Below are positions 1-10,299 of a stretch of 64,000 bases of DNA, piece after piece (the first letter of the stretch is position 1; every line of letters begins with the position of its first letter). The translations under genes and the position numbers were made by a program. Origin of the DNA: Pseudoscardovia suis (lineage in GTDB: Bacteria > Actinomycetota > Actinomycetes > Actinomycetales > Bifidobacteriaceae); assembly GCF_002797875.1 (NCBI RefSeq), contig NZ_PGFC01000001.1, positions 663,316 to 727,315 on the forward strand, written 5' to 3'. Under the pieces are notes generated by a model. That model saw nothing but the letters and a program-made list of their open reading frames with translations, had not been told where the DNA came from and did no database searches.

Positions 1-2198
1 CGCGGCTGGCACAGGGCCCCAACCGCGAGGCATTCATGCGGCATTTCCGCCGCGAGGCCCAGTCCGCGGCACGCATCGCGAACCCCCACATCGTGCAGGT
101 GTACGACTTCGGGCAGTGGCACGGGCTGGACTTTCTCGTCATGGAATACGTGGATGGCTGCAACCTGCGGCATGTGCTGCATGAACGCGGCCGTTTCACG
201 GTCGACCAGACCCTGCATGTCATCGGCGAGACCCTGGACGGGCTCACCGCGGCGCATGGGCAGGGCGTGGTCCACCGCGACATCAAGCCCGAGAACATCC
301 TCATCAACACCCGCGGCCATGTGCAGATCACGGATTTCGGCCTGGCGAAGGCGGCCTCGCAGACAACGATGGCGACGACAGGCATGCTGCTGGGGACGGC
401 GGCCTACCTGGCCCCCGAAATGATCGAGTCGAACCTTGCCACGCCGCAAGGCGACCTGTATTCGGTGGGGATCATGGCGTGGGAGCTGCTGTGCGGCGTC
501 GTGCCCTTCGACTGCGACAATTCGATGACCATGGTGTTCAAGCACGTCAACGAGGACGTGCCCGACGTGGCGAGCATCTACCCGGACGTTCCCGCGCCGG
601 TGAACGATTTCATACGGCACCTGACGATGCGCGACATGGAACGGCGTCCGGCTGACGCGGCCGCGGCGCTCGCTGAATTCGAGCAGATGCGCGAGAGCCT
701 CTCTGCCGAACAGCTGGGATGGCGGGCGCAGGAAGCCCCGTCCCCCGAGGCCTTGGCGGGAACGACGAAACTAGGGCAGGTCGCCCAACGCGCCCGCATC
801 GCTTCCCCCATCGGCGCCACCGGTTCAGACGCAGACAATGCAGACAATGCAGCAGGCACAGACGCCGCGGAGGGCAACGGCATCGGCGGCGCAGACACGG
901 CCGGCAGCGCGAACCCGACCGGCAGAGCAAACACAGCTGCAGACACAGCATCAACAGCATCAACAGCATCAACAGATTCGGCGACGGCACACGACGCATC
1001 GGTCGACGACGCGGATGCAACAGTGCCTCTTGCAACAACGACGGTGCCCATCATGCGCGATGACGGGATGAATGCCACGGCATTGCTGCCGCAGGACGAT
1101 TTGCCCACGATGGCGATCCGCGACGATGCCTCCGACAGCGCGACCGCCCCTGCGAACACCCTTGAGACCACCCCTGCGACGCCTCCCCTTCCGCCGGCAA
1201 CCCCCGCACATGACCGGCGGCATTCCGCACGCCGTCTTGTGGTGACCGTCCTGCTGGTGCTTGTGCTGCTGGCGGGCTGCTCCGCGGTCTGGTGGTTTTT
1301 CTCCGGACCGGGAAGCTACCGCGTGCTCCCCGCCGCACAGGACGTTCCCTGCGACGCGTCGACCGCCTCTTGCACACTCACGAACGCGAATTGGGACAAC
1401 TACCGTGCGCTTCTGGACGATGAGGGAATCGCCTATCAGGTGACGGAACGCAACGACGATTCCGTGCCCGCCGGCAGCATCATCTCGACATCCCCCTCGC
1501 TTGTGGGCAGCCATGTGTCGATTCGCGGCGGCATCGTCGATGTCGTCGTCTCGCAAGGCGCCGTCCAGCTGACGGTGCCCTCCGATCTGCTGGATGCGAG
1601 CACAGCCGATGGAAAGGACCCGTTGGCGGCGCTCGCGGCAACCGGTTTCACCAATGTGCAGCATGATGAATCCGCCGACCAGTATTCGCTCACGGTCCCG
1701 CAAGGGGCGGCGATCTCGGTGACACCCGCCCCGGGAAGCACCGTCGACCACAACACCACCGTCACCGTGGTGCTGTCCAAGGGCCTCAAGCCCATCACCT
1801 TCCCCGACGTGGTGGGAAAGACGCGCACTGAAGCCGAATCCACGCTGGCGCCCGACAACCTGACCATCACGTGGAAGCAGGAATATTCCGACTCTGTTGA
1901 GGAAGGCACGGTGATTTCTGCTTCCGCGGCTGCAGGCGACGCTCTCCATTGGGGTGACAGCGTGACGATCACCGTGTCGAAGGGGCCGCAGATGGCCACC
2001 GTGCCCGATGTGGTCGGCAGCAGCTACGACGACGCTGAAAAGACACTCACGGCCCTTGGCTTCAAGGTTGAGAAGAAGACGACGATCCTGGGCAATTGGA
2101 CGGACCAAGTGCGTCAGCAATCCGTGGACGCCGGCACGTCGGTGCGCATCCACAACACGGATGGCACGCCCACGGTCATCACCCTCACCGTCGTGTGA
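1..2198 (+). CDS. Ser/Thr protein kinase with PASTA domains (5' end outside window)
   Basis: Membrane-anchored eukaryotic-type Ser/Thr kinase. The frame is open from base 3, so the glycine-rich loop and the N-terminal lobe start lie upstream. Numbering from the Met at 36: catalytic HRDIKPEN at 80-87, DFG at 100-102, APE at 126-128. A long Ala/Thr/Asp-rich linker (about 250-395) follows, then one transmembrane helix (about 401-422). The rest, about 430-720, is four PASTA-like repeats outside the cell; the last two begin with FPDVVG and VPDVVG. PASTA repeats in this family bind peptidoglycan fragments or lipid II, so a role in sensing cell-wall state is the family expectation. The linker DNA has short tandem repeats (AACAGCATC-like units near 950-975). 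Confidence 0.93.
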   Translation, partial: RLAQGPNREAFMRHFRREAQSAARIANPHIVQVYDFGQWHGLDFLVMEYVDGCNLRHVLHERGRFTVDQTLHVIGETLDGLTAAHGQGVVHRDIKPENILINTRGHVQITDFGLAKAASQTTMATTGMLLGTAAYLAPEMIESNLATPQGDLYSVGIMAWELLCGVVPFDCDNSMTMVFKHVNEDVPDVASIYPDVPAPVNDFIRHLTMRDMERRPADAAAALAEFEQMRESLSAEQLGWRAQEAPSPEALAGTTKLGQVAQRARIASPIGATGSDADNADNAAGTDAAEGNGIGGADTAGSANPTGRANTAADTASTASTASTDSATAHDASVDDADATVPLATTTVPIMRDDGMNATALLPQDDLPTMAIRDDASDSATAPANTLETTPATPPLPPATPAHDRRHSARRLVVTVLLVLVLLAGCSAVWWFFSGPGSYRVLPAAQDVPCDASTASCTLTNANWDNYRALLDDEGIAYQVTERNDDSVPAGSIISTSPSLVGSHVSIRGGIVDVVVSQGAVQLTVPSDLLDASTADGKDPLAALAATGFTNVQHDESADQYSLTVPQGAAISVTPAPGSTVDHNTTVTVVLSKGLKPITFPDVVGKTRTEAESTLAPDNLTITWKQEYSDSVEEGTVISASAAAGDALHWGDSVTITVSKGPQMATVPDVVGSSYDDAEKTLTALGFKVEKKTTILGNWTDQVRQQSVDAGTSVRIHNTDGTPTVITLTVV

Positions 2199-2207
2199 AA
2201 ACTGCAC

Positions 2208-2245
2208 GGTGCGGCTGCGCGACCCTTGAGACGCGCAGCCGCACC
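2208..2245. terminator. Bidirectional hairpin between convergent genes
   Basis: Perfect 14-bp inverted repeat (2208-2221 with 2232-2245) around a 10-nt loop, 10 bases after the kinase stop codon and before the end of the convergent acyltransferase gene. There is no clear U run, so termination strength is uncertain. A 15-bp direct repeat (CTCAGACTATGCCTG, starting at 2260 and 2277) follows. Confidence 0.6.
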
Positions 2246-2316
2246 AAGACGAATGGCGGCTCAGACTATGCCTGAACTCAGACTATGCCTGGCTCAACCT
2301 GTGCCTGCGGCGAAAC

Positions 2317-3039
2317 CTATGCCTGCGACGGCTCAGCCTGCGTCTGGGACGGGTTGCCGCCCTGCTCCTTGAGCATCTTCTTGTAGACCTGGGCGTAAAT
2401 GTCGACGTATTCCTGGCCGCTCATCTGCTGGATGCGGTGCATCATCTCGTCGGTGAGCTCGCGGATCGCCTCATGGGTGATGGCGTCCGGCTCGCGGCGT
2501 TCCACCTCGATCGGCGTGCCGTAGATGACGGTGACCTTACCTTTGCCCGGCATCACCTGTCCGGGCGCCTGGATGTCGCGGGTGCCGATGAGCGCGGTGG
2601 GGATGATCGGAGCGCCTGTTTCCATCGCAAGGCGCGCAACGCCGGTATGGCCGCGGTACAGCCTGCCGTCCGGGCTGCGCGTGCCCTCGGGGTGGATGCC
2701 GAACACATGCCCGTCCTCGATGATCTTGCGAGCGGTTTCCATAGCCCCCAGCGACTTGCTGCCGCCGGAACGGTCGACCGGGAACACGCCTGCCTGCGTG
2801 AACCACCACTTCTTGAAACGGCCTTTGATTCCCTTGCCTTCGAAGTATTCGGCCTTGCCCATGAAATGCACCATGCGCGGCGACGTCATGGGAATCACCG
2901 CGTCGTCGATGACGGCAAGGTGATTTGCGGCGATGATGGCGCCACCGGTCCTGGGGATGTTCTCCACGCCCACGCACGTCGGATTGAAACGTCGACGGGC
3001 AATCGGGCTGAGCGTTTTGACGAAGAACCAGTACAGCAT
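2317..3039 (-). CDS. plsC: 1-acyl-sn-glycerol-3-phosphate acyltransferase (PlsC family)
   Basis: Transfers an acyl chain to lysophosphatidic acid (or a related lysophospholipid) at the inner membrane face, giving phosphatidic acid for phospholipid synthesis. The family motif I NHLAVID is present at about residues 39-45, with catalytic His and Asp at H40 and D45, and motif III is present as EGTRS. Length (240 aa) is normal. The ATG at 3039 is chosen because GGAGG lies 6 bases upstream; the open frame continues to a GTG at 3057, but that would put the ribosome binding site inside the gene. Tail is Gln/Ser-rich and repetitive. Which lysolipid is the real substrate cannot be told from sequence. 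Confidence 0.9.
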   Translation of the reverse strand: MLYWFFVKTLSPIARRRFNPTCVGVENIPRTGGAIIAANHLAVIDDAVIPMTSPRMVHFMGKAEYFEGKGIKGRFKKWWFTQAGVFPVDRSGGSKSLGAMETARKIIEDGHVFGIHPEGTRSPDGRLYRGHTGVARLAMETGAPIIPTALIGTRDIQAPGQVMPGKGKVTVIYGTPIEVERREPDAITHEAIRELTDEMMHRIQQMSGQEYVDIYAQVYKKMLKEQGGNPSQTQAEPSQA

Positions 3040-3111
3040 TGCGTTCCTCCGAACCACGCATGGCGTGCCGCGCGGCGCGAGGATTTTCGCATGCCGCGGC
3101 GCTCCAGGCGA

Positions 3112-3124
3112 TACAGTGTTACCA
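3112..3124 (+). promoter_or_regulatory. Possible -10 box of a leaderless transcript
   Basis: TACAGT at 3112-3117 lies 6 bases before the ATG at 3124 and no Shine-Dalgarno sequence precedes that ATG. The spacing would put the transcript start at or next to the A of ATG, the usual geometry of leaderless actinobacterial mRNAs. No good -35 is seen. Confidence 0.4.
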
Positions 3125-3642
3125 TGAGCGACTTCAACAATAGCAGTGCGTCCGAAGAAACGTCACGCGATGGTACGAACGGCGGCGTTCCTGCCGGCGA
3201 CACGGCGGGGAACGACAATCTGGATTCCCAGTGGAGCGAGTTCCTCTCCGAGCATGCCGACGACGTGTCGGCGCTCGATGCGTCCCGCACGGCGAAACGC
3301 TTTGAGAGAGAGGCCGCCAAGCAGGACAGGCTGCGCCATGAACGCCAACGCAAGGAAGCCGAGAGGCAGTTCAAGCAGATGGCACAGTCCGAGCAGGGTC
3401 AGGGGCCGCGTGATTTCGAGACAAGCATCCTCGATGATGCGCCGGACGACCACTTCACGCCACCCACCAATTCAGACGCGAGCATGGACCATTACACGCG
3501 TGTCTATCTCATGCTGCTCGTCTCGGGGCTTGTGCTTGTCGTGCTCGGATTCGTGTTTCCCCGACTCTCAGCGGCGTTTGAATCCACCGGCGGCATGCTG
3601 CTGCTCATCGGCATCCTCGCGCTCATCATGCGCAAACGGTGA
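3124..3642 (+). CDS. Small membrane protein of unknown function
   Basis: 172 aa. I do not recognise a named family. The N-terminal about 115 residues are hydrophilic with a charged, probably coiled-coil stretch (about 58-90, rich in R, E, K, Q). They are followed by two hydrophobic helices (about 126-145 and 153-168) ending in a positive RKR tail. This suggests a small cytoplasmic-domain protein with a C-terminal helical hairpin in the membrane. A longer in-frame extension upstream (to 2437) runs antisense to plsC and is not credible. The start at 3124 rests on the first ATG after the plsC region and a leaderless-type -10 box. Confidence 0.75.
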   Translation: MSDFNNSSASEETSRDGTNGGVPAGDTAGNDNLDSQWSEFLSEHADDVSALDASRTAKRFEREAAKQDRLRHERQRKEAERQFKQMAQSEQGQGPRDFETSILDDAPDDHFTPPTNSDASMDHYTRVYLMLLVSGLVLVVLGFVFPRLSAAFESTGGMLLLIGILALIMRKR

Positions 3643-3743
3643 CCTGCACAAACGGGTCACCTGTGCAAACGCTGAACCTGCACCAACAGTAGCCCTGTAC
3701 AAACGGTACCCACGCCGGAATACACAACATTCAGGACACAGCA

Positions 3744-3777
3744 ATGGGGCTGCCCCACCAACGTGGAGCAGCCCCAT
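3744..3777. terminator. Hairpin between convergent genes
   Basis: 10-bp perfect stem ATGGGGCTGC / GCAGCCCCAT with further pairing inside, between the small membrane protein and the convergent glucokinase gene. Probably ends transcripts from both sides. No strong U tail. Confidence 0.6.
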
Positions 3778-3833
3778 CATGCAACATGGCGACCGCAGGC
3801 AAGCGGCCGCCTGCCGCGCCTAGCGCCTAACGC

Positions 3834-4781
3834 CTAACGCAGCGACAGGTTCGCGGCGCCGATGAGGCCCGCGTCCTGGCCAGCGCTCGCCGGCACGATC
3901 TTGGCGATCGGGCGATATGCGCTCGCCTGGAGAAAGCGCTCATACGCCTGACGCGCCGGCTCGAGCAGGATATCGCCCACGGCGATGACGCCGCCGCCGA
4001 TCACATAGATGTCGGGGTCAAGCACCGCGGAAATGGCTGCCATCGTGCGACCGAGCCATTCGCCAATCTTGTTGAAGGAATACAGGCCGAGCACATCGCC
4101 TTCCTGTGCCGCCTTGGAAATCATCGGACCGCGCAGATCCTCGATGTGACCGTTGCACAGCTCCATGAGGCGCGTCGCATCCTGGGGGCGGCGGCGCACC
4201 GCGGCCTTGGCGAAACGTTCAAGGGCGGATCCGGAGACGTAACGCTCGGCGCAGCCGCGCAGGCCGCAGCCGCAGGTGTCGCCGTCCGGCACCATCGGCA
4301 GGTGGCCCAGCTCGCCCGCCATACCGAACGAGCCGCGGTACAGTTCGCCATTGAGCACAATGGCGCCGCCCAGACCGGTGCCGACGGTGAGCATCACCAT
4401 GTTGCGGCTGCCTTTGCCGGCGCCATGCACGTATTCGCCCCAGCCTGCGCAGTTCGCATCATTCTCGACGACGACAGGGATGTCAGCGCCGATGAGCTCC
4501 TCGATGTGACCGGACAGGTCGTAGTTGATCCATGCGGGGATGTTCGCGGAGAAGTTGACGGTGCGGCGGTCCTGCTTGATGTTGCCTGCGGCGGAAATGC
4601 CGATGGCGCTGATGTCATCGAACGACTCGCATGCCTTCTTGTACAGTTCGGCAACGTTCTCATTGATGCGGTCAGCGTCGCTTTCGGTCGGGACGGTCCA
4701 GGACCTGACGATCGTATCATCCTCATCACACACACCGACGGCGATCTTCGTGCCACCGATATCCACAGCAAGCTTATGCAT
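3834..4781 (-). CDS. ROK-family glucokinase
   Basis: Phosphorylates glucose (or a close sugar) with ATP in the cytoplasm, feeding the fructose-6-phosphate shunt. 315 aa, normal for ROK kinases. The N-terminal phosphate-binding motif DIGGTKIAVGV and the ROK zinc motif CGCGLRGC are both present. The start at 4781 (MHKLAVDIGG) has GGAGGGAAC directly upstream; the open frame runs further upstream but that part is not conserved in type. A weak inverted repeat (AAGCCCG...CGGGCTT, 4867-4895) separates it from trpD. ROK proteins can also be regulators, but no DNA-binding N-terminus is present here. Confidence 0.9.
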   Translation of the reverse strand: MHKLAVDIGGTKIAVGVCDEDDTIVRSWTVPTESDADRINENVAELYKKACESFDDISAIGISAAGNIKQDRRTVNFSANIPAWINYDLSGHIEELIGADIPVVVENDANCAGWGEYVHGAGKGSRNMVMLTVGTGLGGAIVLNGELYRGSFGMAGELGHLPMVPDGDTCGCGLRGCAERYVSGSALERFAKAAVRRRPQDATRLMELCNGHIEDLRGPMISKAAQEGDVLGLYSFNKIGEWLGRTMAAISAVLDPDIYVIGGGVIAVGDILLEPARQAYERFLQASAYRPIAKIVPASAGQDAGLIGAANLSLR

Positions 4782-4941
4782 GTTCCCTCCTGAATTGACC
4801 GGGTTCGACTTCGACTTGCGCGGCCGCTCATCCTTGGGCTGCCGCGACACACAGTTCACCTTACCATGAAGCCCGCCGCAGCGCACTACGACGGGCTTGG
4901 TAATAGTCACAATGTGACCTATTCGACACAGATGTCGGATG

Positions 4942-6012
4942 TCAGGCCGCAGAACCTGCCTTGACGGCCTTCGCGGTCTCGATCCATTCGTTGAGCTTGT
5001 CGGTGGCGGCGCCGGATTCCACGGTCTTCTTGGCGATGCCGTACGCTTCGCCAATGCGCTGGGAAAGCGGGGCATCGGGTTCGCTCAGCAGCTGCGTGTT
5101 GACTGCGATGGCGGCTGCCGCGTTGAGCAGGATCGTGCTCGTGCACGGCAGTTCGCGGCCGGCGATGACGTCGCGCGCCACCTGAGCGTTGTATTCAGGG
5201 GTGTCGCCCTTGAGGTCGGAGACCTCGACCTTTGCCAGACCCAGCTGCGTGATGGGATCGAAGGTGCTTTCGGTCACGCCATCATCTTCGATGTGCCACA
5301 GCGTGACGGGACCGGTGGGCGCAAGCTCATCCATGCCTTCGTTCGACGTGAACACCATGCCGGTGGCGCCCTGCTTGTGCAGCACGTCCGCCATGATGGA
5401 ACCCAGGGAGGGATCCGCGCAGCCGATGACGCAATGCTTGGGATGCGCCGGATTCGTGATCGGGCCCAGCACGTTGAATACGCACGGCACGCCCAACTGA
5501 GCGCGGATCGGGCCGACGAAGCGCATGGCGGGATGGAACACGCGGGCGAAGGCGAACGTGATGCCCACCTTCTCCCCCACCTGTGCGGCCTGCTCCGGCG
5601 TCAGGTCAAGCGGAAGGCCGAGCGCTTCGAGGCAATCGGCGGCACCGGACTTGCTGGATGCGGCGCGGTTGCCGTGCTTGGCGATCTTGACTCCCGCGGC
5701 GGCTGCGATGACCGCGGCGGTCGTGGAGATGTTAACGGTGGCGAATCCATCACCGCCGGTTCCCACCAAGTCGGTGGTCTCCCCAGAAAGCGGCAACGGC
5801 AGCGCATGCTCCACCATCGCGTGGGCGGCTCCTGCCACTTCGTCCGCCGTGAGCCCCAGCTGCTGCTGAGTGGCGAGCACCGCGCCGACCGCGGCGGCAT
5901 CGGCATTGCCATCCATGAGCTCGTCGACGTACCACTCGCTTTGCTCCTGCGTGAGATGCTCGTGCTTGACGACGAGCTGGTTCAGGATCGACTTCCATGT
6001 GTAGTCGGCCAC
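4942..6012 (-). CDS. trpD: Anthranilate phosphoribosyltransferase
   Basis: Second step of tryptophan synthesis: anthranilate + PRPP to phosphoribosylanthranilate. 356 aa, full length. The PRPP-binding motif GTGGD (84-88), NIST (94-97) and KHGNR (112-116) are all present. GTG start at 6012 with AGGAGG 6 bases upstream. It stands alone, with no other trp gene beside it, so it is probably expressed from its own promoter in the gap up to 6262; I see no leader peptide or T-box there. The gap contains only loose repeats of GGGATGGACGAATG type. Confidence 0.95.
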   Translation of the reverse strand: MADYTWKSILNQLVVKHEHLTQEQSEWYVDELMDGNADAAAVGAVLATQQQLGLTADEVAGAAHAMVEHALPLPLSGETTDLVGTGGDGFATVNISTTAAVIAAAAGVKIAKHGNRAASSKSGAADCLEALGLPLDLTPEQAAQVGEKVGITFAFARVFHPAMRFVGPIRAQLGVPCVFNVLGPITNPAHPKHCVIGCADPSLGSIMADVLHKQGATGMVFTSNEGMDELAPTGPVTLWHIEDDGVTESTFDPITQLGLAKVEVSDLKGDTPEYNAQVARDVIAGRELPCTSTILLNAAAAIAVNTQLLSEPDAPLSQRIGEAYGIAKKTVESGAATDKLNEWIETAKAVKAGSAA

Positions 6013-6262
6013 GGTCTTCCTCCTTGTAGATAGTGGTTTTGTTCAGTGACAGGTCCATACTAGGCAGCCCGAATGCGTCGGTCTTGTTACATGACCACAT
6101 TGCGGCACCGTTACGGGCTTGTCCCTGCGGATACATACGGGATGGGCGAATGAAAGAGCGGGGTGCATTGGGAGCATTGGGTGCAGCGAATGCAAGGGAT
6201 GGACGAATGCGCGGGACAGTCGAATGCACACGACTGGCATATGCCAAGCCAATGAATGCAAA

Positions 6263-6296
6263 AAGGCGGCACCGGACATCATCCCGGCACCGCCTT
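6263..6296 (-). terminator. Rho-independent terminator of secA
   Basis: Perfect 13-bp stem (6263-6275 with 6284-6296), 8-nt loop; read on the minus strand it is followed by TTTTTG. It lies 37 bases past the secA stop codon. Confidence 0.9.
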
Positions 6297-6332
6297 CTGA
6301 TCAGCGAACCTCAGCCGATTGCATTGGTCGGC

Positions 6333-9300
6333 TTACTCCTTGGTTTCGTTGCGGCCGTGGCACATCTTGTACTTGCGGCCCGAACCGCACGGGCACTTCT
6401 CGTTCGGCTTCGTGCCCGGGAACGTGCGACCGTCCTCCCACGGGGAGTGGGCCTCGACGCTCTTGGGGCGCTTGTTCGTCGGAAGCGCCGAGTCGGCGTG
6501 GCTGAGCGGCTCGTAGCCGACCTGGCCGCGCGGTGCGGAGTATTCGTCGGAATTAGACTCGCCCACGGACTTCGGTTCCATGCCGTCCGGCTCCTCGCCG
6601 TCGATCTGGCCGTCGGACAGGTCGTCGGCGGTGTCGGCCTCGGACTTGTCGGCGTTGTTGGAATCGGGGTCGTCCGGCGCAGAGTACTGCACGTCGCCGC
6701 TATGCTTGGACTCTTCGAACAGGCGCTCAATCTGCTCGGTGGTCATGTGGAACAGCAGCTCGATGGACTCTTCCTTGATGGCCTCGACCATGTGGTTGTA
6801 CATGGTGTAGCCTTCGCGCTGGTATTCGACCAGCGGGTCGCGCTGGCCCATGCCACGCAGGCCGATGCCGTCCTTGAGGTAATCCATCTCGTAGAGGTGT
6901 TCGCGCCACTTGCGGTCGAGCGTGGCGAGCACGACCTTGCGTTCGGCTTCGCGCAGGGCGTCGGAACCCACGGTCGCTTCGATCTGGTCGTAGACGTCCT
7001 TGGCGTTCTCGATGTAGGTGTCGGCGATGAAACGACGCGCCTTGTCACCCTTGAGGGCCTTGGCATGCTTGGACTTCTGGGAGTCGTCGTCCTTCTTGTC
7101 CTCGGCTTCAGCAGTCGTATCAGCGTCCTGTGCGTCCTTCGCATCATCCGCATCATCGGCCGTTTTCGCAGCAGCGTCGTCGGCGGACTTGATGCCGAGG
7201 GCCGCGTAGATGTCGTCGAGGTCCACGCCTTCGACGGAGCAGATCTTGGCAAGGTTGGAATGCAGCTCAGCGAGGTTCCAATCCTGAGGCTTGTCGGAGC
7301 CCTTGGTCGCCTCGCGCACGTACGTGCGAATCGTCTCTTCGATGAACAGCTGGATGTCTTCCGACAGATCCGCGCCCTTGAGCACGATCTGGCGCTCGTC
7401 GTAGATGACGGTGCGCTGCTTGTTCATCACATCGTCGTACTTGAGCACGTTCTTTCGGATTTCGAAGTTGCGCGATTCGACGGCCTTCTGCGCATTGCGC
7501 ACGCCCTTGGACACGGTCTTGGACTCGATGGGCTCGCCTTCCGGATAGCCCTTCTGCATGACGCGTGCGACGAGCTGCGTGTTGAACAGGCGCATCAGGT
7601 TGTCTTCCAGCGACAGGTAGAAGCGGGATTCGCCCGGATCGCCCTGACGGCCGGAACGACCGCGCAGCTGGTTGTCGATGCGGCGGGATTCGTGGCGTTC
7701 GGTGCCAAGCACGTACAGACCGCCGAGCTTGCGCACCTCTTCCTTCTCTTCCTTGGCCTGCTCCTCGATCTGGGCGAGGGTGGACTTCCACTTGGCCTCG
7801 TATTCGTCCTGATCGGGCGACAGGCCTTCTTCGCGCAGCTTCTGGTCGGCGAGGAACTCGACGTTGCCGCCGAGCATGATATCGGTACCGCGGCCTGCCA
7901 TGTTCGTGGCGACGGTGACGGCGCCCTTGCGGCCGGCGACGGCGACGATGGCGGCTTCCTTCTCATGGTGCTTGGCGTTGAGCACCTGATGGGGCACGTT
8001 GACCGCGGTGAGCAGGTTGCTCACGAGTTCGGAGGATTCGACGGACGCGGTGCCGAGCAGCACCGGCTGTCCCTTTTCGTAACGCTTCTTGACGTCATGG
8101 ACGATGGCGTTGAGCTTTTCCTTCTTCGTGCGGTACACGAGGTCGTCCTGGTCCTTGCGGATCATCGGCCTATTCGTTGGGATCGGGATGACGCCCAGCT
8201 TATAGGTGTTCATGAACTCGGCCGCTTCGGTTTCTGCGGTGCCGGTCATGCCTGCAAGCTTGTCGTACATGCGGAAGTAGTTCTGCAGCGTGATGGTGGC
8301 GAACGTCTGGTTCTCGGGCTTGACCTCGACGCCTTCCTTCGCCTCGATCGCCTGGTGCAGGCCTTCGTTGTAGCGGCGGCCCGGGAGCACACGGCCTGTG
8401 TGTTCGTCGACGATGAGGACCTCGCCGTTGGTGACGACGTAATCCTTGTCGCGCAGGAACAGCTCCTTGGCCTTGATGGCGTTGTTCAGGTAGCCGATGA
8501 GAGCGGTGTTGCTCGGCTCATACAGGTTGTCGATGCCCAGGTAGTCCTCGACCTTGGCGATGCCTGCATCGAGGATGCCGATGGTCTTCTTCTTCTCATC
8601 GACCTCGTAATCCTCGTCTCGCTTGAGCTTGGGCACGAGGCGGGCGAACTGACGGTACCAGCGGGTGACGCCGCCTTCGGCGGGGCCGGAGATGATCAAC
8701 GGGGTGCGGGCTTCATCAATGAGGATGGAGTCGACCTCATCGACGATGGCGTAATGGTGGCCGCGCTGCACGAGTTCGGACTTGTCCCACGCCATGTTGT
8801 CGCGCAGGTAGTCGAAGCCGAATTCGTTGTTGGTGCCGTAGGTGATGTCGCAATCGTATTGCTTGCGGCGTTCCGCGGGCTTCTGGCCGGTGATGATGCA
8901 GCCGGTGGTCATGCCCAGGAAGCGGAAGACGCGGCCCATGAGGTCGGACTGGTAGCTCGCCAGGTAGTCGTTGACGGTCACGACGTGCACGCCTTCGCCA
9001 CTCAGTGCATTAAGGTACGCGGGAAGCGTGGCGACAAGCGTCTTGCCTTCACCGGTCTTCATCTCGGCGATGTTGCCCCAGTGAAGCGCTGCGCCGCCCA
9101 TGAGCTGCACATCGAAGTGACGCAGGCCCAGCACGCGGTTGGATGCCTCTCGCACCGTTGCGAATGCCTCGGGCATGAGCTTGTCGATGTCCTCGCCCTT
9201 CTCCAGGCGTTCGCGCAACTTGCCCGTCTGCCCACGAAGCTCATCATCGTCAAGCTTCTTGATTTCGGGTTCGAGCTTGTCAGTCTCGTCAGCCACCCCC

Positions 9301-9359
9301 TTGAGCTTGCGAAGCTGAGCGCCTTCACCCACACGCAGGACCTTGTCCAGAATTGTCAC
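6333..9359 (-). CDS. secA: Preprotein translocase ATPase SecA
   Basis: Motor of the Sec pathway; drives unfolded preproteins through SecYEG. 1008 aa. DEAD-like motor with Walker A GEGKT (103-107) and DEVD in motif II, the helical scaffold/wing region, and a C-terminal zinc tail [15 protein letters not shown] start at 9359 with AGGAG 6 bases upstream. Odd point: an Asp/Ala/Lys-rich insert of about 40 residues (about 723-761) interrupts the C-terminal half and looks unstructured and acidic. The presence of the SEC-C zinc tail argues that this is the housekeeping SecA1. Confidence 0.98.
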   Translation of the reverse strand: MTILDKVLRVGEGAQLRKLKGVADETDKLEPEIKKLDDDELRGQTGKLRERLEKGEDIDKLMPEAFATVREASNRVLGLRHFDVQLMGGAALHWGNIAEMKTGEGKTLVATLPAYLNALSGEGVHVVTVNDYLASYQSDLMGRVFRFLGMTTGCIITGQKPAERRKQYDCDITYGTNNEFGFDYLRDNMAWDKSELVQRGHHYAIVDEVDSILIDEARTPLIISGPAEGGVTRWYRQFARLVPKLKRDEDYEVDEKKKTIGILDAGIAKVEDYLGIDNLYEPSNTALIGYLNNAIKAKELFLRDKDYVVTNGEVLIVDEHTGRVLPGRRYNEGLHQAIEAKEGVEVKPENQTFATITLQNYFRMYDKLAGMTGTAETEAAEFMNTYKLGVIPIPTNRPMIRKDQDDLVYRTKKEKLNAIVHDVKKRYEKGQPVLLGTASVESSELVSNLLTAVNVPHQVLNAKHHEKEAAIVAVAGRKGAVTVATNMAGRGTDIMLGGNVEFLADQKLREEGLSPDQDEYEAKWKSTLAQIEEQAKEEKEEVRKLGGLYVLGTERHESRRIDNQLRGRSGRQGDPGESRFYLSLEDNLMRLFNTQLVARVMQKGYPEGEPIESKTVSKGVRNAQKAVESRNFEIRKNVLKYDDVMNKQRTVIYDERQIVLKGADLSEDIQLFIEETIRTYVREATKGSDKPQDWNLAELHSNLAKICSVEGVDLDDIYAALGIKSADDAAAKTADDADDAKDAQDADTTAEAEDKKDDDSQKSKHAKALKGDKARRFIADTYIENAKDVYDQIEATVGSDALREAERKVVLATLDRKWREHLYEMDYLKDGIGLRGMGQRDPLVEYQREGYTMYNHMVEAIKEESIELLFHMTTEQIERLFEESKHSGDVQYSAPDDPDSNNADKSEADTADDLSDGQIDGEEPDGMEPKSVGESNSDEYSAPRGQVGYEPLSHADSALPTNKRPKSVEAHSPWEDGRTFPGTKPNEKCPCGSGRKYKMCHGRNETKE

Positions 9360-9509
9360 GTCTTACTCCTCGGACTAGCAAGCTGCCCCGGCGTTGCGGC
9401 GCCGGTGCCTTGGTTTACACAAACTTATTTCATAATACGCGCCCGACAAGAAAACACCTACAAAATAGCCATAAGCGCAATCCTGCAAAACGCATTTGCC
9501 TAGACATGA

Positions 9510-9536
9510 CGATGCCCCGCACGAAGCGGGGCATCG
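9510..9536. terminator. Hairpin downstream of hpf
   Basis: Perfect 11-bp stem built on GATGCCCCGC / GCGGGGCATC with a 5-nt loop, about 100 bases after the hpf stop on the minus strand. No strong U run, so activity is uncertain. Confidence 0.55.
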
Positions 9537-9639
9537 CATTCAAATCATCTCATCTCATTCAAAGATCGTGGCACGGGTCCATGGCATGGGGTTCATTCGC
9601 ACGCCCCGAGCCCTGTGCCTTAATGGGAATCGGTGGGAT

Positions 9640-10299
9640 TCACTTCTTCTTGGCGACGTTCTCCGGGGTGTCGATCTCGAACACGCCGTAGCTCCAGCCG
9701 TGACGATGGTAGACAACGGACGGACGGTTCGTCTCCTTGTTCACGAACAGGAAGAAATCATGTCCGATGAGTTCCATCTCGTACAGCGCCTCGTCGATGG
9801 ACATGGGCTCTGCCAGATGCAGCTTGCGGCGGATGACGATCGGGGTATCGCCCACCTTGACTTCGACGGACTCGCCGGGGCCAAGGTCGCCGGCGACAGC
9901 GTCATCGGCACTGTTGTTCGGCTCTGCTTCCGGTTCTTCGACAACGGGCGCCGCTTCGACCGGACCCTCATCGACGATCTCGGTGTAGCCGCGGCGATGG
10001 TCCTTGCGGCGATCGCGCATACGGCGCAGACGGAGGGTGAGCTTGTCCAGGGCGATGTCGAGTGCGCTGAACTCATCGCTGCTCGAAGCTTCGGCGCGCA
10101 CAACGGTACGGCCGGCAATCACGGTGATTTCCACGCGCTTGGCGGTATCGGCCTGGCGCGGGTTGCCCTCATGGGACAGCACGATCTGCGCACGCTCCGC
10201 ATCCGGGGCGATGGCAGTGACACGGTTCATCTTGGTCTCAACAACGTCACGGAACTTCTGCTTCACCTGCGTGTGGCGACCGGTAACGACGATTTCCAT
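9640..10299 (-). CDS. hpf: Ribosome hibernation promoting factor, long form
   Basis: Binds the 30S subunit in resting cells and, in the long form, lets 70S ribosomes pair into 100S dimers. 219 aa. The N-terminal S30AE domain (about 1-105, beginning MEIVVTGRH) is joined by an acidic linker to the C-terminal dimerisation domain (about 160-215, ending in a KKK tail). Start at 10299 has AGGAGG 6 bases upstream; the frame continues to 10395 but without a ribosome site. Neighbouring secA is a common arrangement in Actinobacteria. Confidence 0.95.
   Translation of the reverse strand: MEIVVTGRHTQVKQKFRDVVETKMNRVTAIAPDAERAQIVLSHEGNPRQADTAKRVEITVIAGRTVVRAEASSSDEFSALDIALDKLTLRLRRMRDRRKDHRRGYTEIVDEGPVEAAPVVEEPEAEPNNSADDAVAGDLGPGESVEVKVGDTPIVIRRKLHLAEPMSIDEALYEMELIGHDFFLFVNKETNRPSVVYHRHGWSYGVFEIDTPENVAKKK

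Noticed and set aside
4867..4895. Terminator between trpD and the glucokinase gene
   Set aside because: Only a 7-bp stem with a 15-nt loop and no U run; too weak to list as a feature.
6033..9503. Very long plus-strand open frame opposite secA (1156 codons)
   Set aside because: Mirror frame of a high-GC coding strand; low-complexity Val/Leu/Gly composition, no family motif, secA is certain.
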